Shown one piece after another: positions 18,527-29,264 of a stretch of 64,000 nt of DNA. The stretch is taken from assembly GCF_014694385.1 (NCBI RefSeq), contig NZ_JAAOCA010000003.1:62001-126000 (forward strand), in the 5' to 3' direction. Every line of letters starts with the position of its first letter. The stretch's first letter is position 1. The notes beneath the pieces are model-generated. The model searched no databases, was not told where the DNA came from, and was given only the letters and a program-made list of their open reading frames with translations. Both the position numbers and the translations under genes were made by a program. The DNA is from Pseudomonas typographi. GTDB taxonomy: Bacteria; Pseudomonadota; Gammaproteobacteria; Pseudomonadales; Pseudomonadaceae.

Positions 18527-20199
18527 GCGACTTACTTCCTTCCCCCCTGCTGGCCGCGCGTAATTTGCGTATCGGCTTTGACGTAGCCGGCGCTTACCGC
18601 GAAGTGCTCCATGGTGTGGACTTCACCTTGCAGCCTGGGCGATGCCTGGCGCTGGTCGGTGAGTCGGGTTCGGGCAAGTCGGTGATCGCCAAGAGCCTGG
18701 TCGGGCTGCTGGGCGATGCCGCCCGGGTCAGCGCCGACCAGCTCGAATTTCAAGGCCACAACCTGCTCGCGCTGAGCCAGGCCCACTGGAGAAGTGTGCG
18801 TGGCGAGCGCGTGGGCTTCGTGCTGCAGGACGCGCTGGTGTCGCTCGACCCACTGCGTACGGTCGGCGAGGAAGTCGGCGACGCATTTCGCCTGCACCGC
18901 CGCGCCATGCCCGCCGCCGAGCGGCGCCAACAGGTGCTGGAAACCTTGGCCAGGGTCGGTATTCCCGACCCTGAACAACGTATCGACCTACGCTCGCCAC
19001 AGCTCTCCGGCGGTTTGCGCCAACGCGCCCTGATTGCCTCGGCCATCGCGCTGGAGCCGGCGCTGCTGATTGCCGACGAGCCCACTACTGCGTTGGACGC
19101 CAGCGTCCAGGCGCAGATCCTGGCGCTATTGCTGGCGTTGAAGCAGCGCGGCACCGCTATTCTGCTGATCAGCCACGACCTGGCCGCCGTGGCCAAGGTG
19201 GCCGACCATATCGCGGTAATGCATCAGGGCAAGATCGTCGAATATGCGCCCAGTGCCCAACTGCGCAGTGCGCCAGTATCGCCCTATACCCGCCAGTTGT
19301 TAGCGGCGATCCCCCATCCGCAGCGTAAAGGCCAACGCTTGAGCCCGGGCCCGGCATTGGCGCTGCCCGCCCACGCCTTGGCGGCCATTGCCCGGCCAGC
19401 GGCCGAGGCGCTGCGCGGACCCCGGCTGGAGGTGCGCAACGTGTCCAAGACCTTTCACCGCCACCCGGCGCAGCCGCGCCGCGCGGTCGATAATGTGTCG
19501 TTCCAGGTCCCGGCCGGGGCAACGCTGGGCATCGTTGGCGAATCGGGCTCGGGCAAAAGCACGCTGGCCAATATCGTCCTCGGCCTGCTCACCCCGGATG
19601 CCGGGCAGGTCGACCTCGACGGTCACGCCTGGGTCGCCCGGCAACAGCGCGAAGCACAACGGAGGCCGCTGCGCCCGCGCATGGGCGTGGTGTTCCAAGA
19701 CCCGCTGAGTTCATTCGACCCGCGCTGGTCGGTGGCGCAGGTCCTCGAAGACGCACTGTTGTTCGGCGCGCGCAAACGAGGGCCCACCGTCACCGCCCAG
19801 GCGCATTCCCTGCTCGATGCCGTGGGCCTGCCCCGCAGTGCCCTGCACAGCCATCCACGGTACTTGTCGGGCGGCCAACGGCAACGCATCGCCATCGCCC
19901 GCGCATTGGCGCACTCACCGTCGCTGGTCGTGTGCGATGAAGCCGTGTCAGCACTGGATGTGTCGATCCAAGCGCAGATCCTCGATTTGCTGCTGCTGAT
20001 CCAGCGAGAGTTGCACGTCAGTTACCTGTTTATTTCCCACGACCTCGACGTGGTGCACCACATGAGCCAGCAGGTGGTGGTGATGAAGGACGGTGCCATC
20101 GTCGAACACGGTGAAGCCGACCAGGTGCTGTTTCACCCCAGCCACGACTATACCCGGCAGTTGCTGGCCGCCTCACGGGCCAACGGGGTGTCCCCATGA
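18523..20199 (+). CDS. ABC importer A: fused two-domain ATPase (DppD-DppF)
   Basis: The 558-residue protein is two ATPase domains in one chain. Domain 1 has Walker A GESGSGKS (about residue 46), signature LSGGLRQR and Walker [13 protein letters not shown]. Domain 2 has Walker A GESGSGKS (about residue 342), signature LSGGQRQR and Walker B LVVCDEAVSALD. An oligopeptide-type extension with RQLLAAIPHP joins the two. It powers importer A. In domain 2 the usual DEPTSALD reads DEAVSALD, as is also seen in importer C (DECVSALD); the catalytic Glu is intact in both. Confidence 0.93.
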   Translation: MSDLLPSPLLAARNLRIGFDVAGAYREVLHGVDFTLQPGRCLALVGESGSGKSVIAKSLVGLLGDAARVSADQLEFQGHNLLALSQAHWRSVRGERVGFVLQDALVSLDPLRTVGEEVGDAFRLHRRAMPAAERRQQVLETLARVGIPDPEQRIDLRSPQLSGGLRQRALIASAIALEPALLIADEPTTALDASVQAQILALLLALKQRGTAILLISHDLAAVAKVADHIAVMHQGKIVEYAPSAQLRSAPVSPYTRQLLAAIPHPQRKGQRLSPGPALALPAHALAAIARPAAEALRGPRLEVRNVSKTFHRHPAQPRRAVDNVSFQVPAGATLGIVGESGSGKSTLANIVLGLLTPDAGQVDLDGHAWVARQQREAQRRPLRPRMGVVFQDPLSSFDPRWSVAQVLEDALLFGARKRGPTVTAQAHSLLDAVGLPRSALHSHPRYLSGGQRQRIAIARALAHSPSLVVCDEAVSALDVSIQAQILDLLLLIQRELHVSYLFISHDLDVVHHMSQQVVVMKDGAIVEHGEADQVLFHPSHDYTRQLLAASRANGVSP

Positions 20200-20299
20200 G
20201 GCGCCCTGCCCCGTTATCGCGCCCTGAAGCGATCAAGAAACCTTGCCCGAATGGTGCTCGGGCCAAACCTATTGCCCATCGCCCCACCCTGGAGGCCCA

Positions 20300-21913
20300 A
20301 TGCCCCTGAACACCCCCGCCAGCGCCCTGCATCGGCGCCACTTTCTCAAGGCCAGCGGTACCCTAGCCCTGGCGGCGCCCTTCGCCCTCAACAACGGCTG
20401 GGGCTTCGCCGCCGGCGAGGCACCGCGCAGCGGCGGCACGTTGATCATCGGTCAGTACCAAGAGCCGACCGTCTACGACCCCAACCGCCAATACTCCTGG
20501 GAAACCTTTCGGGTCGACCGGCACCTCTATGAATCGCTGGTCGGAGAAGACCTCAGCCAACCGGCCAGCGCCGGTGCGCCACCGCTTATACCGGCCCTGG
20601 CGCAACACTGGGAGGCCAGCGCGGATTTCACCACCTTCACGTTCGACTTGCGCCAGGGCGTGCGCTTTCATGACGGCACGCCGTTCGACGCCGAGGCGGT
20701 GCGTTTCAACGTTCGGCGTTTCACCGACAAACAGTTCGAGCATTTCGACGTGCAAGCCAGCGCCTCGATGCGCCCGGTGTATGGCCAGCTCAAAGCGCTT
20801 AACGTGCTCGGCAGCCACCGCGTGCAGTACGTGTTCGAGCGCCCCTTCATGGCTTTTTTGCGCCTGCTGCCACAAGGCAACTACGTGTCAGGGTTCTTCA
20901 GCCCCCTGGCCCTGCAAACCTATGGCCAGAACGGCCTGGCCGAGCATGCCTGTGGCACCGGCCCGTTCAAACTGGTAAGCCGCGTGCGCGGGGAAAAAAC
21001 CGAACTGCTGCGCAACGACGACTACTGGGGCCGCAAGCCTTGGTTGGAGCGCCTGGTGTTTCGCCCGATCGCCGATGACGCTACGCGCCTGAGTGCCTTG
21101 CAAACCGGTGAGATCGACATCCTCACGCGCACCCCCACCGATGCCGTCGAAACCTTGCAGGCCGGCGGCTTCCACGTGCACGACAGCAGCAACGCCGGCG
21201 AGCTATTTCTCGGCTGGAACTTCAATAACCGCTTCGCTAAAGACCTTAAGGTGCGCCAGGCGGTGATCCACGCTATCGACCGCGACGGCCTGGCCAAGAC
21301 CCTGTTCAGCGGCTACGCGCTGCCCAACCGCAATATCCTCAACATCGGCAACGATGCTTACGACGCCCGCCAGCAGGATTACCCCTACGACCCGCAGGCG
21401 GCGCGGGCGCTGTTACGCGAGGCCGGGCATGGCGAGGGTAGCGTTAGCTTCACGATTGCCACCGATGTCGCCAACCAGCCGACCATCGAGTGGATCCGCG
21501 ATGACCTCGCCAAAGTCGGTATCGACGTGCGGATCGTTTCTCAGGAATGGCTCAGTTATAGCTCGCACCTGTCGAGCCTGGACGCCGACACCGCGCTGTT
21601 CAGCATGGAGTGGGGCTTCGTCACCCCGTACTGGCTCAAACTGGTATATGACGGCTACGTCAAGGCCCGCGGCGGTGGCGGCGATTTGCTCGGCGGGCAA
21701 CTGGCAGCGGCGATCGAAGCCGCCGCTCAGGCGGAGGATGAAGAACACGCCATCGGCCTATGGCAAGCGGCCAACGCACTGCTGCAGCAGCAGGCGGGGG
21801 TCGTGCCGCTGCTCACCTTCAACCGCTATTTCACCAGCGCGCCGAACGTGCGCGGCTTCAATGTGCCGGCGCAGAACTTCTATGACTTGAGCAACGTATG
21901 GTTGCAAGCATGA
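20300..21913 (+). CDS. ABC importer B: solute-binding protein with Tat signal, SBP_bac_5 family
   Basis: ATG 20300 follows GGAGG (20291-20295). The 537-residue protein begins with a twin-arginine signal (RRHFLK, residues 12-17) and a hydrophobic stretch to about residue 40, so it is probably folded before export, unlike the lipoprotein of importer A. The mature part has the DppA family segments ALAQHWEASADFTTFTFDLR and VRFHDGTPFDAEAVRFNVRRF, then TGPFKLVSRVRGEKTELLRNDDYW. A 100-bp gap separates it from importer A; no clear promoter was seen in it. Confidence 0.92.
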   Translation: MPLNTPASALHRRHFLKASGTLALAAPFALNNGWGFAAGEAPRSGGTLIIGQYQEPTVYDPNRQYSWETFRVDRHLYESLVGEDLSQPASAGAPPLIPALAQHWEASADFTTFTFDLRQGVRFHDGTPFDAEAVRFNVRRFTDKQFEHFDVQASASMRPVYGQLKALNVLGSHRVQYVFERPFMAFLRLLPQGNYVSGFFSPLALQTYGQNGLAEHACGTGPFKLVSRVRGEKTELLRNDDYWGRKPWLERLVFRPIADDATRLSALQTGEIDILTRTPTDAVETLQAGGFHVHDSSNAGELFLGWNFNNRFAKDLKVRQAVIHAIDRDGLAKTLFSGYALPNRNILNIGNDAYDARQQDYPYDPQAARALLREAGHGEGSVSFTIATDVANQPTIEWIRDDLAKVGIDVRIVSQEWLSYSSHLSSLDADTALFSMEWGFVTPYWLKLVYDGYVKARGGGGDLLGGQLAAAIEAAAQAEDEEHAIGLWQAANALLQQQAGVVPLLTFNRYFTSAPNVRGFNVPAQNFYDLSNVWLQA

Positions 21914-22860
21914 TGAGGCTGATCGTTACGCGCCTGTTACAGGCCATTCCGCTGTTCGTGGTGATCTCGGTGCTGGTGTTCTGGGTCGCCCACCTCGCCC
22001 CTGGCGACCCTATCAGCAACGCGTTGCAGGGCCAAATCTCACAGCAGTCCATCGATGACATCCGCGCCAGCTACGGCCTCGACCGCTCCCTGGCGGTGCA
22101 GTACGCCGACTGGCTCGGCCACTTGCTGCACGGCGACTGGGGTACCTCGCTGGCGCTGAAGGTACCGGTGTTCGACGTGCTGGCACCGGCCTTCGCCAAT
22201 ACGTTGCTTCTGGCCGCCGCCGCAGTGTTGATCTGTGTGCTGTTCGGCGTGCTGGTCGGGCTCTACGGCGGGCTGCACCGCGACAGTGCGGGCGACCGCC
22301 TGGCTTTGCTATTGATTCAGCTCGGGCACAACCTGCCGGTGGCCTGGCTGGGCCTGGCGCTCATCTGGTTGTTCGCCATCCAATTACGCTGGCTGCCGGT
22401 GTCGGGCATGTACGACTTGCGCGGCGGCGGTGGCCTCATCGACCTGCTGCGCCACCTGGTGTTGCCGGCGTTCGCCGCCGCGATCATCTCCATGTTGATC
22501 CTGGCGCGGTTGGTGCGTGCCACCGTCATCGACATCATGAATGCCGATTACATCCGTACCTGTCGCTCCCAGGGGTTTTCCCATGGCCGGATCCTTCGCC
22601 GGCATGTGGGCCGCAACCTGTTGGCGCCGGTGGTGAACATGACCGGGTTGCAGGTTGGCTACTTGCTCAGCGGGGTGATTTTCGTCGAAAAGGTATTCGC
22701 CTGGCCGGGCATCGGCAGCCAGCTTTACAACGCCGCCGCGGGCCAGGATTACCCGGTGATACAGACTGGGGTGTTATTGGTCACCGCGTGCTTTTTGGTG
22801 ATCAACCTACTCACCGACATCACCCTCGATGCGCTCGACCCGCGCGCACGGGCGGCGTGA
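21910..22860 (+). CDS. ABC importer B: permease, DppB/OppB type
   Basis: Three nearby ATGs are possible (21898, 21910, 21913); 21910 is chosen because it overlaps the previous stop as ATGA, the junction style used through this array. The 316-residue protein has the hallmark VLVFWVAHLAPGDPISNAL (about residues 19-37), six membrane helices, the EAA-like loop (RTCRSQGFSHGRILRRHVGRN) and EKVFAWPGIGSQLYNA. It forms the channel with the next gene. Confidence 0.93.
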   Translation: MMRLIVTRLLQAIPLFVVISVLVFWVAHLAPGDPISNALQGQISQQSIDDIRASYGLDRSLAVQYADWLGHLLHGDWGTSLALKVPVFDVLAPAFANTLLLAAAAVLICVLFGVLVGLYGGLHRDSAGDRLALLLIQLGHNLPVAWLGLALIWLFAIQLRWLPVSGMYDLRGGGGLIDLLRHLVLPAFAAAIISMLILARLVRATVIDIMNADYIRTCRSQGFSHGRILRRHVGRNLLAPVVNMTGLQVGYLLSGVIFVEKVFAWPGIGSQLYNAAAGQDYPVIQTGVLLVTACFLVINLLTDITLDALDPRARAA

Positions 22861-22882
22861 CATACCCAGGAGAACTGCCTCG

Positions 22883-23758
22883 ATGACGGCCCCCATCACC
22901 ACCACATTGCCCGTGGGCAGCACTCGCCGCCCATCGCCCTGGCGGCGCCTGCGGCGCAACCGGCTGGCCTGCGCCAGCCTGGTGTTCATCTGCCTGGTGC
23001 TGGTCGGCAGCGCCCTGGCACCGTGGCTGGCACCTTACGACCCGAACTTCAGCCAGCCACGCTTGCGCCTTGGCGGCCTGGGCACGCCAGGCCACTGGCT
23101 GGGCCTCGATGCACAAGGCCGCGACCTCTTCAGCCGGGTGCTCTGGGGCGGGCGCAGCGCGTTACTCGCCTGCCTACCGCCAGTGTTGGGCGCGGCGCTG
23201 CTGGCATTGCTGCTAGGGTTGTTCGCAGGGTTCCGCCAGGGCCGCATGAGCGCGCTGATCATGCGTACCCTGGACATGCTACTAGCGTTTCCTATGGTGC
23301 TCCTGGCCATTGGCCTGGCCACGGTGTTTGGCCCGGGCCTGGCGGCGGTCAGCCTGACCATCCTGTTCAGTGCGCTGCCGTACTTGGCCCGGGTGGTCTA
23401 TGCCGAGGTCAAGGCCGAGCGCGACAAGGAATACCTGGAGGCTGCCCGTGCGCTGGGCGCCAGCCCCCGCGAGTTGCTGGTGCAGGAGCTACTGCCCAAT
23501 GTGCTGACCGGGGTGGTGGTGTACGCCACCACCTTGGTTGGCGGCATGCTGGTGTTCCTTGCGGGGTTGAGCTTCATGGGCCTGGGCGTGCAGCCTCCGC
23601 AGGCTGATTGGGGGCGCATGGTCAGTGAAGGGGCAACGGTGATGCTGCAGGGGCACGCCCACGTGGCCACGGTGCCGGCCCTGGCGATCGTGGCCGTGGC
23701 ATTGGCCTTCAATTGGTTGGGCGATGGCTTGCGCGACGTCCTCGACCCTCGTGACTGA
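22883..23758 (+). CDS. ABC importer B: permease, DppC/OppC type
   Basis: ATG 22883 follows AGGAG in a 22-bp gap. The 291-residue protein has the DppC segment LGLDAQGRDLFSRVLWGGRSAL (about residues 74-95), five or six membrane helices, and a well-conserved EAA loop (LEAARALGASPRELLVQELLP). It is the second channel subunit of importer B. Confidence 0.93.
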   Translation: MTAPITTTLPVGSTRRPSPWRRLRRNRLACASLVFICLVLVGSALAPWLAPYDPNFSQPRLRLGGLGTPGHWLGLDAQGRDLFSRVLWGGRSALLACLPPVLGAALLALLLGLFAGFRQGRMSALIMRTLDMLLAFPMVLLAIGLATVFGPGLAAVSLTILFSALPYLARVVYAEVKAERDKEYLEAARALGASPRELLVQELLPNVLTGVVVYATTLVGGMLVFLAGLSFMGLGVQPPQADWGRMVSEGATVMLQGHAHVATVPALAIVAVALAFNWLGDGLRDVLDPRD

Positions 23759-23777
23759 CTGCCCAGGGGAACCCACC

Positions 23778-25466
<1,689 letters not shown>

Positions 25467-25547
25467 TGCACTTCCCTTCCACCCACGGTACGGCGCGCGC
25501 GCACCCAGCACAACGTGTTCAACTCAACCAGTAAGGACTCATCTGCC

Positions 25548-26768
25548 ATGTCACAAATCAGTGCTGCCTGGGGCGCAGGCCCCGATGCCAGCTACGAGGC
25601 CATCGCCGAACGCTTTCGCCCGCTGTTCGCACGTATCCGCGAAGGCGCCATTCATCGAGAATTGAACCGCCAATGGCCGCTGGAGCAAATCCAATGGCTC
25701 AAACACAGTGGCTTTACCGCGTTGCGTGTGCCCAAGGCCTACGGCGGCAGCGAAGCCACCCTGCCACAACTGTTCAACCTGCTGATCGAGCTGGGCGAAG
25801 CCGACTCCAACCTGGTGCAGGCGATTCGCGGCCACCTGGGGTTTGTCGAAAGTGTACTCAACAGCGGCGACCCGCGCCGCCGTGAACGCTGGTTACCACG
25901 CCTGGGCGAGGGCCAGCTCGTAGGCCCCGCATGGAGCGAAACCGGTGATGCCGGCCAGAGCGAATTCAGCACTCGTTTGCAAGGCGAAGGCGAACATTGG
26001 CTGTTGAATGGCAGCAAATTTTACACCACCGGCTCGCTGTATTCAGATTGGATCGACGTCGGCGTCAGTGATGCTAACGGCGAAACCGTCGCCGCCACCG
26101 TGGCCCGTGATGCCCCCGGCGTGACCGTGTTGGACGATTGGAACGGCTTCGGCCAAACCCTCACCGCCAGCGGCACCGCGCAGTTTCACAACGTGCGGGT
26201 AGACGCCGCGGACCTGAACCGCGAGCAGCGCTTTCGCTACGCCAGCGGTTTCTTCCAGGCGGTGCATTTCGCCACACTGGCGGGCATCGGCCGCGCCCTC
26301 AGCGGCGAAGTCGCACACGCGGTGGCGGCGCGCACGCGCACCTACAGCCACGGCAACGCTCCGCGCGCCTCGCAAGACCCGCAGGTGCTGCAAGTGGTTG
26401 GCCAGCTACGGGGCGCCGCCTACACCACCGGCGCCATCGTGCTGAAAAACGCCGAGGCCCTGCAGCGCGCATTCGACAGCCGCCTGGCGGGTGATGAAGC
26501 CGCGCAGGATGAGGCGAACACCCTCGCTGAGCTGGAGGTGGCGCAATCGCAAACCATCGTGATGGACCTTATCCTCAACGCCACCACCGTGCTGTTCGAT
26601 GCCTTGGGCGCCTCGGCGACCCTGCGACCGCTCGCGCTGGATCGGTTCTGGCGCAACGCGCGAACGCTGTCTTCGCACAACCCGCGCATCTACAAAGACC
26701 GCATCGTTGGCGATTACGTGGTCAACGGTACGCCACCGCCGTTTCAGTGGCGCATTGGCGTTGCCTGA
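25548..26768 (+). CDS. Acyl-CoA-dehydrogenase-like flavin monooxygenase, DszC/SfnC type
   Basis: ATG 25548 has AAGGA at 25533-25537. The 406-residue protein shares with the 13777 gene the motifs LRVPKAYGG, SKFYTTGSLYSDW (about residues 158-170), LDDWNGFGQTLTASGTAQF and DRFWRNARTLSSHNP. This is the DszC/SfnC monooxygenase branch of the acyl-CoA dehydrogenase fold; a sulfur compound is the likely substrate. It is the last gene of the plus-strand array and converges with the monooxygenase at 26806 with 37 bp between stops. Confidence 0.88.
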   Translation: MSQISAAWGAGPDASYEAIAERFRPLFARIREGAIHRELNRQWPLEQIQWLKHSGFTALRVPKAYGGSEATLPQLFNLLIELGEADSNLVQAIRGHLGFVESVLNSGDPRRRERWLPRLGEGQLVGPAWSETGDAGQSEFSTRLQGEGEHWLLNGSKFYTTGSLYSDWIDVGVSDANGETVAATVARDAPGVTVLDDWNGFGQTLTASGTAQFHNVRVDAADLNREQRFRYASGFFQAVHFATLAGIGRALSGEVAHAVAARTRTYSHGNAPRASQDPQVLQVVGQLRGAAYTTGAIVLKNAEALQRAFDSRLAGDEAAQDEANTLAELEVAQSQTIVMDLILNATTVLFDALGASATLRPLALDRFWRNARTLSSHNPRIYKDRIVGDYVVNGTPPPFQWRIGVA

Positions 26769-26775
26769 GGCGCAG

Positions 26776-26803
26776 GCGCGGCTACCTGGCGTATCGGCCG
26801 CGC
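26776..26803. terminator. GC-rich inverted repeat between convergent genes
   Basis: GCGCGGC (26776-26782) and GCCGCGC (26797-26803) form a 7-bp stem with a 14-nt loop, exactly in the gap between convergent genes. There is no T-run on either side, so its use as a bidirectional terminator is only suggested by position. Confidence 0.3.
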
Positions 26804-26805
26804 GC

Positions 26806-28125
26806 CTAGTCGTAGCGGCTAGCAGGCCGCGCCAAGCCGAGGGTGTCGCGCAGTGTGCTGCCCGGGTAAGCGGTGCGGAACACTCCGGCCGCTTGCAGGC
26901 AAGGGACCACCTGGCTCAAGAACAGGTCGTCGGCCTCCTCAAGGTACGGCGGCAGTATCACAAAGCCGTCGCAGGCCTGGGCGCGGTACCAGCTCAACAA
27001 CTGCTCGGCGACTTGCGCCGGCGAGCCTACCGGCGAGAAAAACGACAGGCTTTCGGCATACCCTTTGCCCACCTGCCCCACGCTAAGGCCGCGCTCTACC
27101 GCTTGCTTGATCACGTATTCGAAACGCCCTTTGCTGCCGGTGATCTGCGCGCTGATGTCTGGCATCGGCGCATCCTGCGGGTACCGCGCCATGTCATGGT
27201 TCATGCTGGCAGACATAAAACTCAAGCCTGCTTCAGGGCGAATCAGCGCCTTGAGCAAGGCGTCTTTTTCCTGGGCGTCGCGCTCGTCTCGCCCCACCAC
27301 CGGCACAATCCCCGGCAATACCTTGATCGATGCCGGGTCGCGGCCAAAGGCTTTGGCTTTGGTTTTGATCAGCCGATAGAAATCCTGGGCCCGTTCCAGG
27401 GTCGCCTGTACCACGAACACCACTTCGGCGTTCTGCGCCGCGAGGTCGATGAACGCTTCGGACACCCCGGCCTGAATCAACACCGGCTGGCCCTGGGGCG
27501 GCCGCGGGATGTTGATGGGCCCGCGCACATCGAAATTCGCCCCATGGTGGTCCACATAATGGAAGCGCGAAGGGTCGGCGTACAGGCCGTTTTGCACATC
27601 TTTTATCAGCGCGCCGTCGCCCCAACTGTCCCAGAGTTTTTGCACCACCTCGATAAACTCATTGGCCCGTTGGTAACGCTCGCCGTGGGCGTAGTGTTGC
27701 GCACGGCCAAAGTTGCGCGCCTCGCCATCGCTGACCGAGGTCACCACGTTCCAGGCGGCGCGGCCGCCGCTGATGTGGTCGATATTGGCGAGCATCCTGG
27801 CCGCCGTATAAGGCGCCGAATAGGATGACGACACCGTACCGCCGACGCCGATGCGATCGGTGACCGCCGCCAGTGCGGCCAACAACGTCAACGGTTCGGG
27901 GCGCACCACCGGCCGGTATTTGACGGTATTGGCGAAATGCCCGCCATAGTTGTCATCGATCGATAGTTTGTCGGCGACGAATAGCATGTCTAGGCACGCG
28001 GCCTCGGCGCGCCGTGCAATCTGCTTGTACAGGCGCCAATCGACGCCACCGCTGGCTGCCGAGTCGGGGTGGCGCCAACCGCCCTGATGGGTGCCGGCCT
28101 CAAGGTAAAGTGCCAAATGCATCAT
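26806..28125 (-). CDS. LLM-class flavin monooxygenase, NtaA/SnaA/DszA family
   Basis: The 439-residue protein carries the family core: GTHQGGWRHPDS near residue 13, ARRAEAACLDMLFVADKL, RPEPLTLLAALAAVTDRIGV, IDHISGGRAAWNVVTSVSD, and RFHYVDHHGANFDVRGPIN with GQPVLIQAGVSE. The VDHHG-x-x-F/L-x-VRGP motif is also present in DszA. The first ATG (28125) is preferred because GAGGTG lies 10 bp upstream. It overlaps the stop of the SsuA-like gene by 4 bp, so binding protein and enzyme are cotranscribed and presumably act on the same sulfonate-like compound. Confidence 0.92.
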   Translation of the reverse strand: MMHLALYLEAGTHQGGWRHPDSAASGGVDWRLYKQIARRAEAACLDMLFVADKLSIDDNYGGHFANTVKYRPVVRPEPLTLLAALAAVTDRIGVGGTVSSSYSAPYTAARMLANIDHISGGRAAWNVVTSVSDGEARNFGRAQHYAHGERYQRANEFIEVVQKLWDSWGDGALIKDVQNGLYADPSRFHYVDHHGANFDVRGPINIPRPPQGQPVLIQAGVSEAFIDLAAQNAEVVFVVQATLERAQDFYRLIKTKAKAFGRDPASIKVLPGIVPVVGRDERDAQEKDALLKALIRPEAGLSFMSASMNHDMARYPQDAPMPDISAQITGSKGRFEYVIKQAVERGLSVGQVGKGYAESLSFFSPVGSPAQVAEQLLSWYRAQACDGFVILPPYLEEADDLFLSQVVPCLQAAGVFRTAYPGSTLRDTLGLARPASRYD

Positions 28126-29063
28126 GGTGTGGGCACCTCGCGCGCGGCTGTCACGGGCACTGGGGTGAACGTCGTGTCCAGCAGGTCGTCGGCGTTCAGG
28201 CGCTGCTTGATCAGGCCGGTTTTGGCATAGAGGTCGATGGTGCTTTGCTGCTGGTCACGGATCGCTGCCGCATCGAGCACAGGGGCATTGGACTCGCGGC
28301 GCACCTTGCTTAGCGCCACCGTTTCGGGCAACCGCAGTAACTGGGCGATGGCCGCGGCGTAGGGCTGCGGGTGCTGCGTGCCCCATTGGCGCGCCTTGGC
28401 CAGGCGTTGGGTGAAATCCCCAAGCTCCGCGCGCTTGGTCGCGATGGCTTGTGGGGTCGCCACCAGGTAGTTGAGTGAAGGATAGTCGGTGCCATCGGCG
28501 ATCAAGCGCACCTGGGATTGCTCGATGGCAAATGAAATGTAGGGTTCCCAGGTTGCCACCGCATCCACCGCGCCGTTACTCAGCGCCAGCGTCGCTTCAG
28601 CGGGGGTGGTGAACACGAACGTCACGTCATCCTCGCCCAGGCCGCTGGCCGCGAGCGCGGCCAGGGCCATGGCGTGGCCGGAGGAGCCCTTGACCGTGGC
28701 GATCTTCTTCCCCTTCAGTTCGCCCGGCGCATGAATGCTCGACCCTTTGGCGACGATCAGGCCATTGCCGAGGTAACGGGAGGCAAAGATCGCCTTGACG
28801 TTAACGCCCGCCGCCGCGGCGAACGTCAGCGGCGCATCCCCGAGCAGGCCAGCGTCCAGGTGCTGGGTATTGAGCGCCTCAAGCACCGGCGCGGCATTGG
28901 GGAATTCGTGCCAGTGTATCGGGTAGCCAATGCCTTGCAGCACGCCGGCTGCCTCCATCACCGCCCGTGCGTTGCCGCGTTGGTCGCCCACGTCAAGGTC
29001 GGCGCGCGCAACCCCCGCCACGGCCCACATCAATACACAGCTCACACCCCATCTCAATAACAT
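28122..29063 (-). CDS. SsuA-like sulfonate/nitrate-type ABC binding protein
   Basis: ATG 29063 is chosen because a signal peptide follows directly (MLLRWGVSCVLMWAVAGVARA, cleavage near ARA-DLD); upstream in-frame starts lack one. The 313-residue product has the SsuA/NrtA pattern: FPNAAPVLEALNTQHLDAGLLGDAP (about residues 52-76), LKGKKIATVKGSSGHAMALAALAASGL, and AVDAVATWEPYISFA. It should bind alkanesulfonates or related anions in the periplasm. No SsuB ATPase or SsuC permease is next to it, so it must use a transporter encoded elsewhere. Confidence 0.88.
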   Translation of the reverse strand: MLLRWGVSCVLMWAVAGVARADLDVGDQRGNARAVMEAAGVLQGIGYPIHWHEFPNAAPVLEALNTQHLDAGLLGDAPLTFAAAAGVNVKAIFASRYLGNGLIVAKGSSIHAPGELKGKKIATVKGSSGHAMALAALAASGLGEDDVTFVFTTPAEATLALSNGAVDAVATWEPYISFAIEQSQVRLIADGTDYPSLNYLVATPQAIATKRAELGDFTQRLAKARQWGTQHPQPYAAAIAQLLRLPETVALSKVRRESNAPVLDAAAIRDQQQSTIDLYAKTGLIKQRLNADDLLDTTFTPVPVTAAREVPTP

Positions 29064-29264
29064 GTAGCCCCCACGTGGCGATAAAATCACGCACAGTGAG
29101 GATGCGCGGCCAGCCAGGCAAATATCGGTTAGGCATATGCTTATCTCCCCCGGTGGCAAGTACCCTGCTTAGAACCGCATATCCGGGGCGCTGGCAAAAA
29201 CGGCAGAGGCCAGCGCCGGGCGGCCATGGTAGGGTTCCTTGGACCCTTCTAATCAGGATGAACC

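Noticed and set aside
29190-29205. TGGCAAAAACGGC upstream of the methyltransferase as a sigma54 promoter
   Set aside because: Only 8 bp separate GG and GC and the TTGC element is missing.
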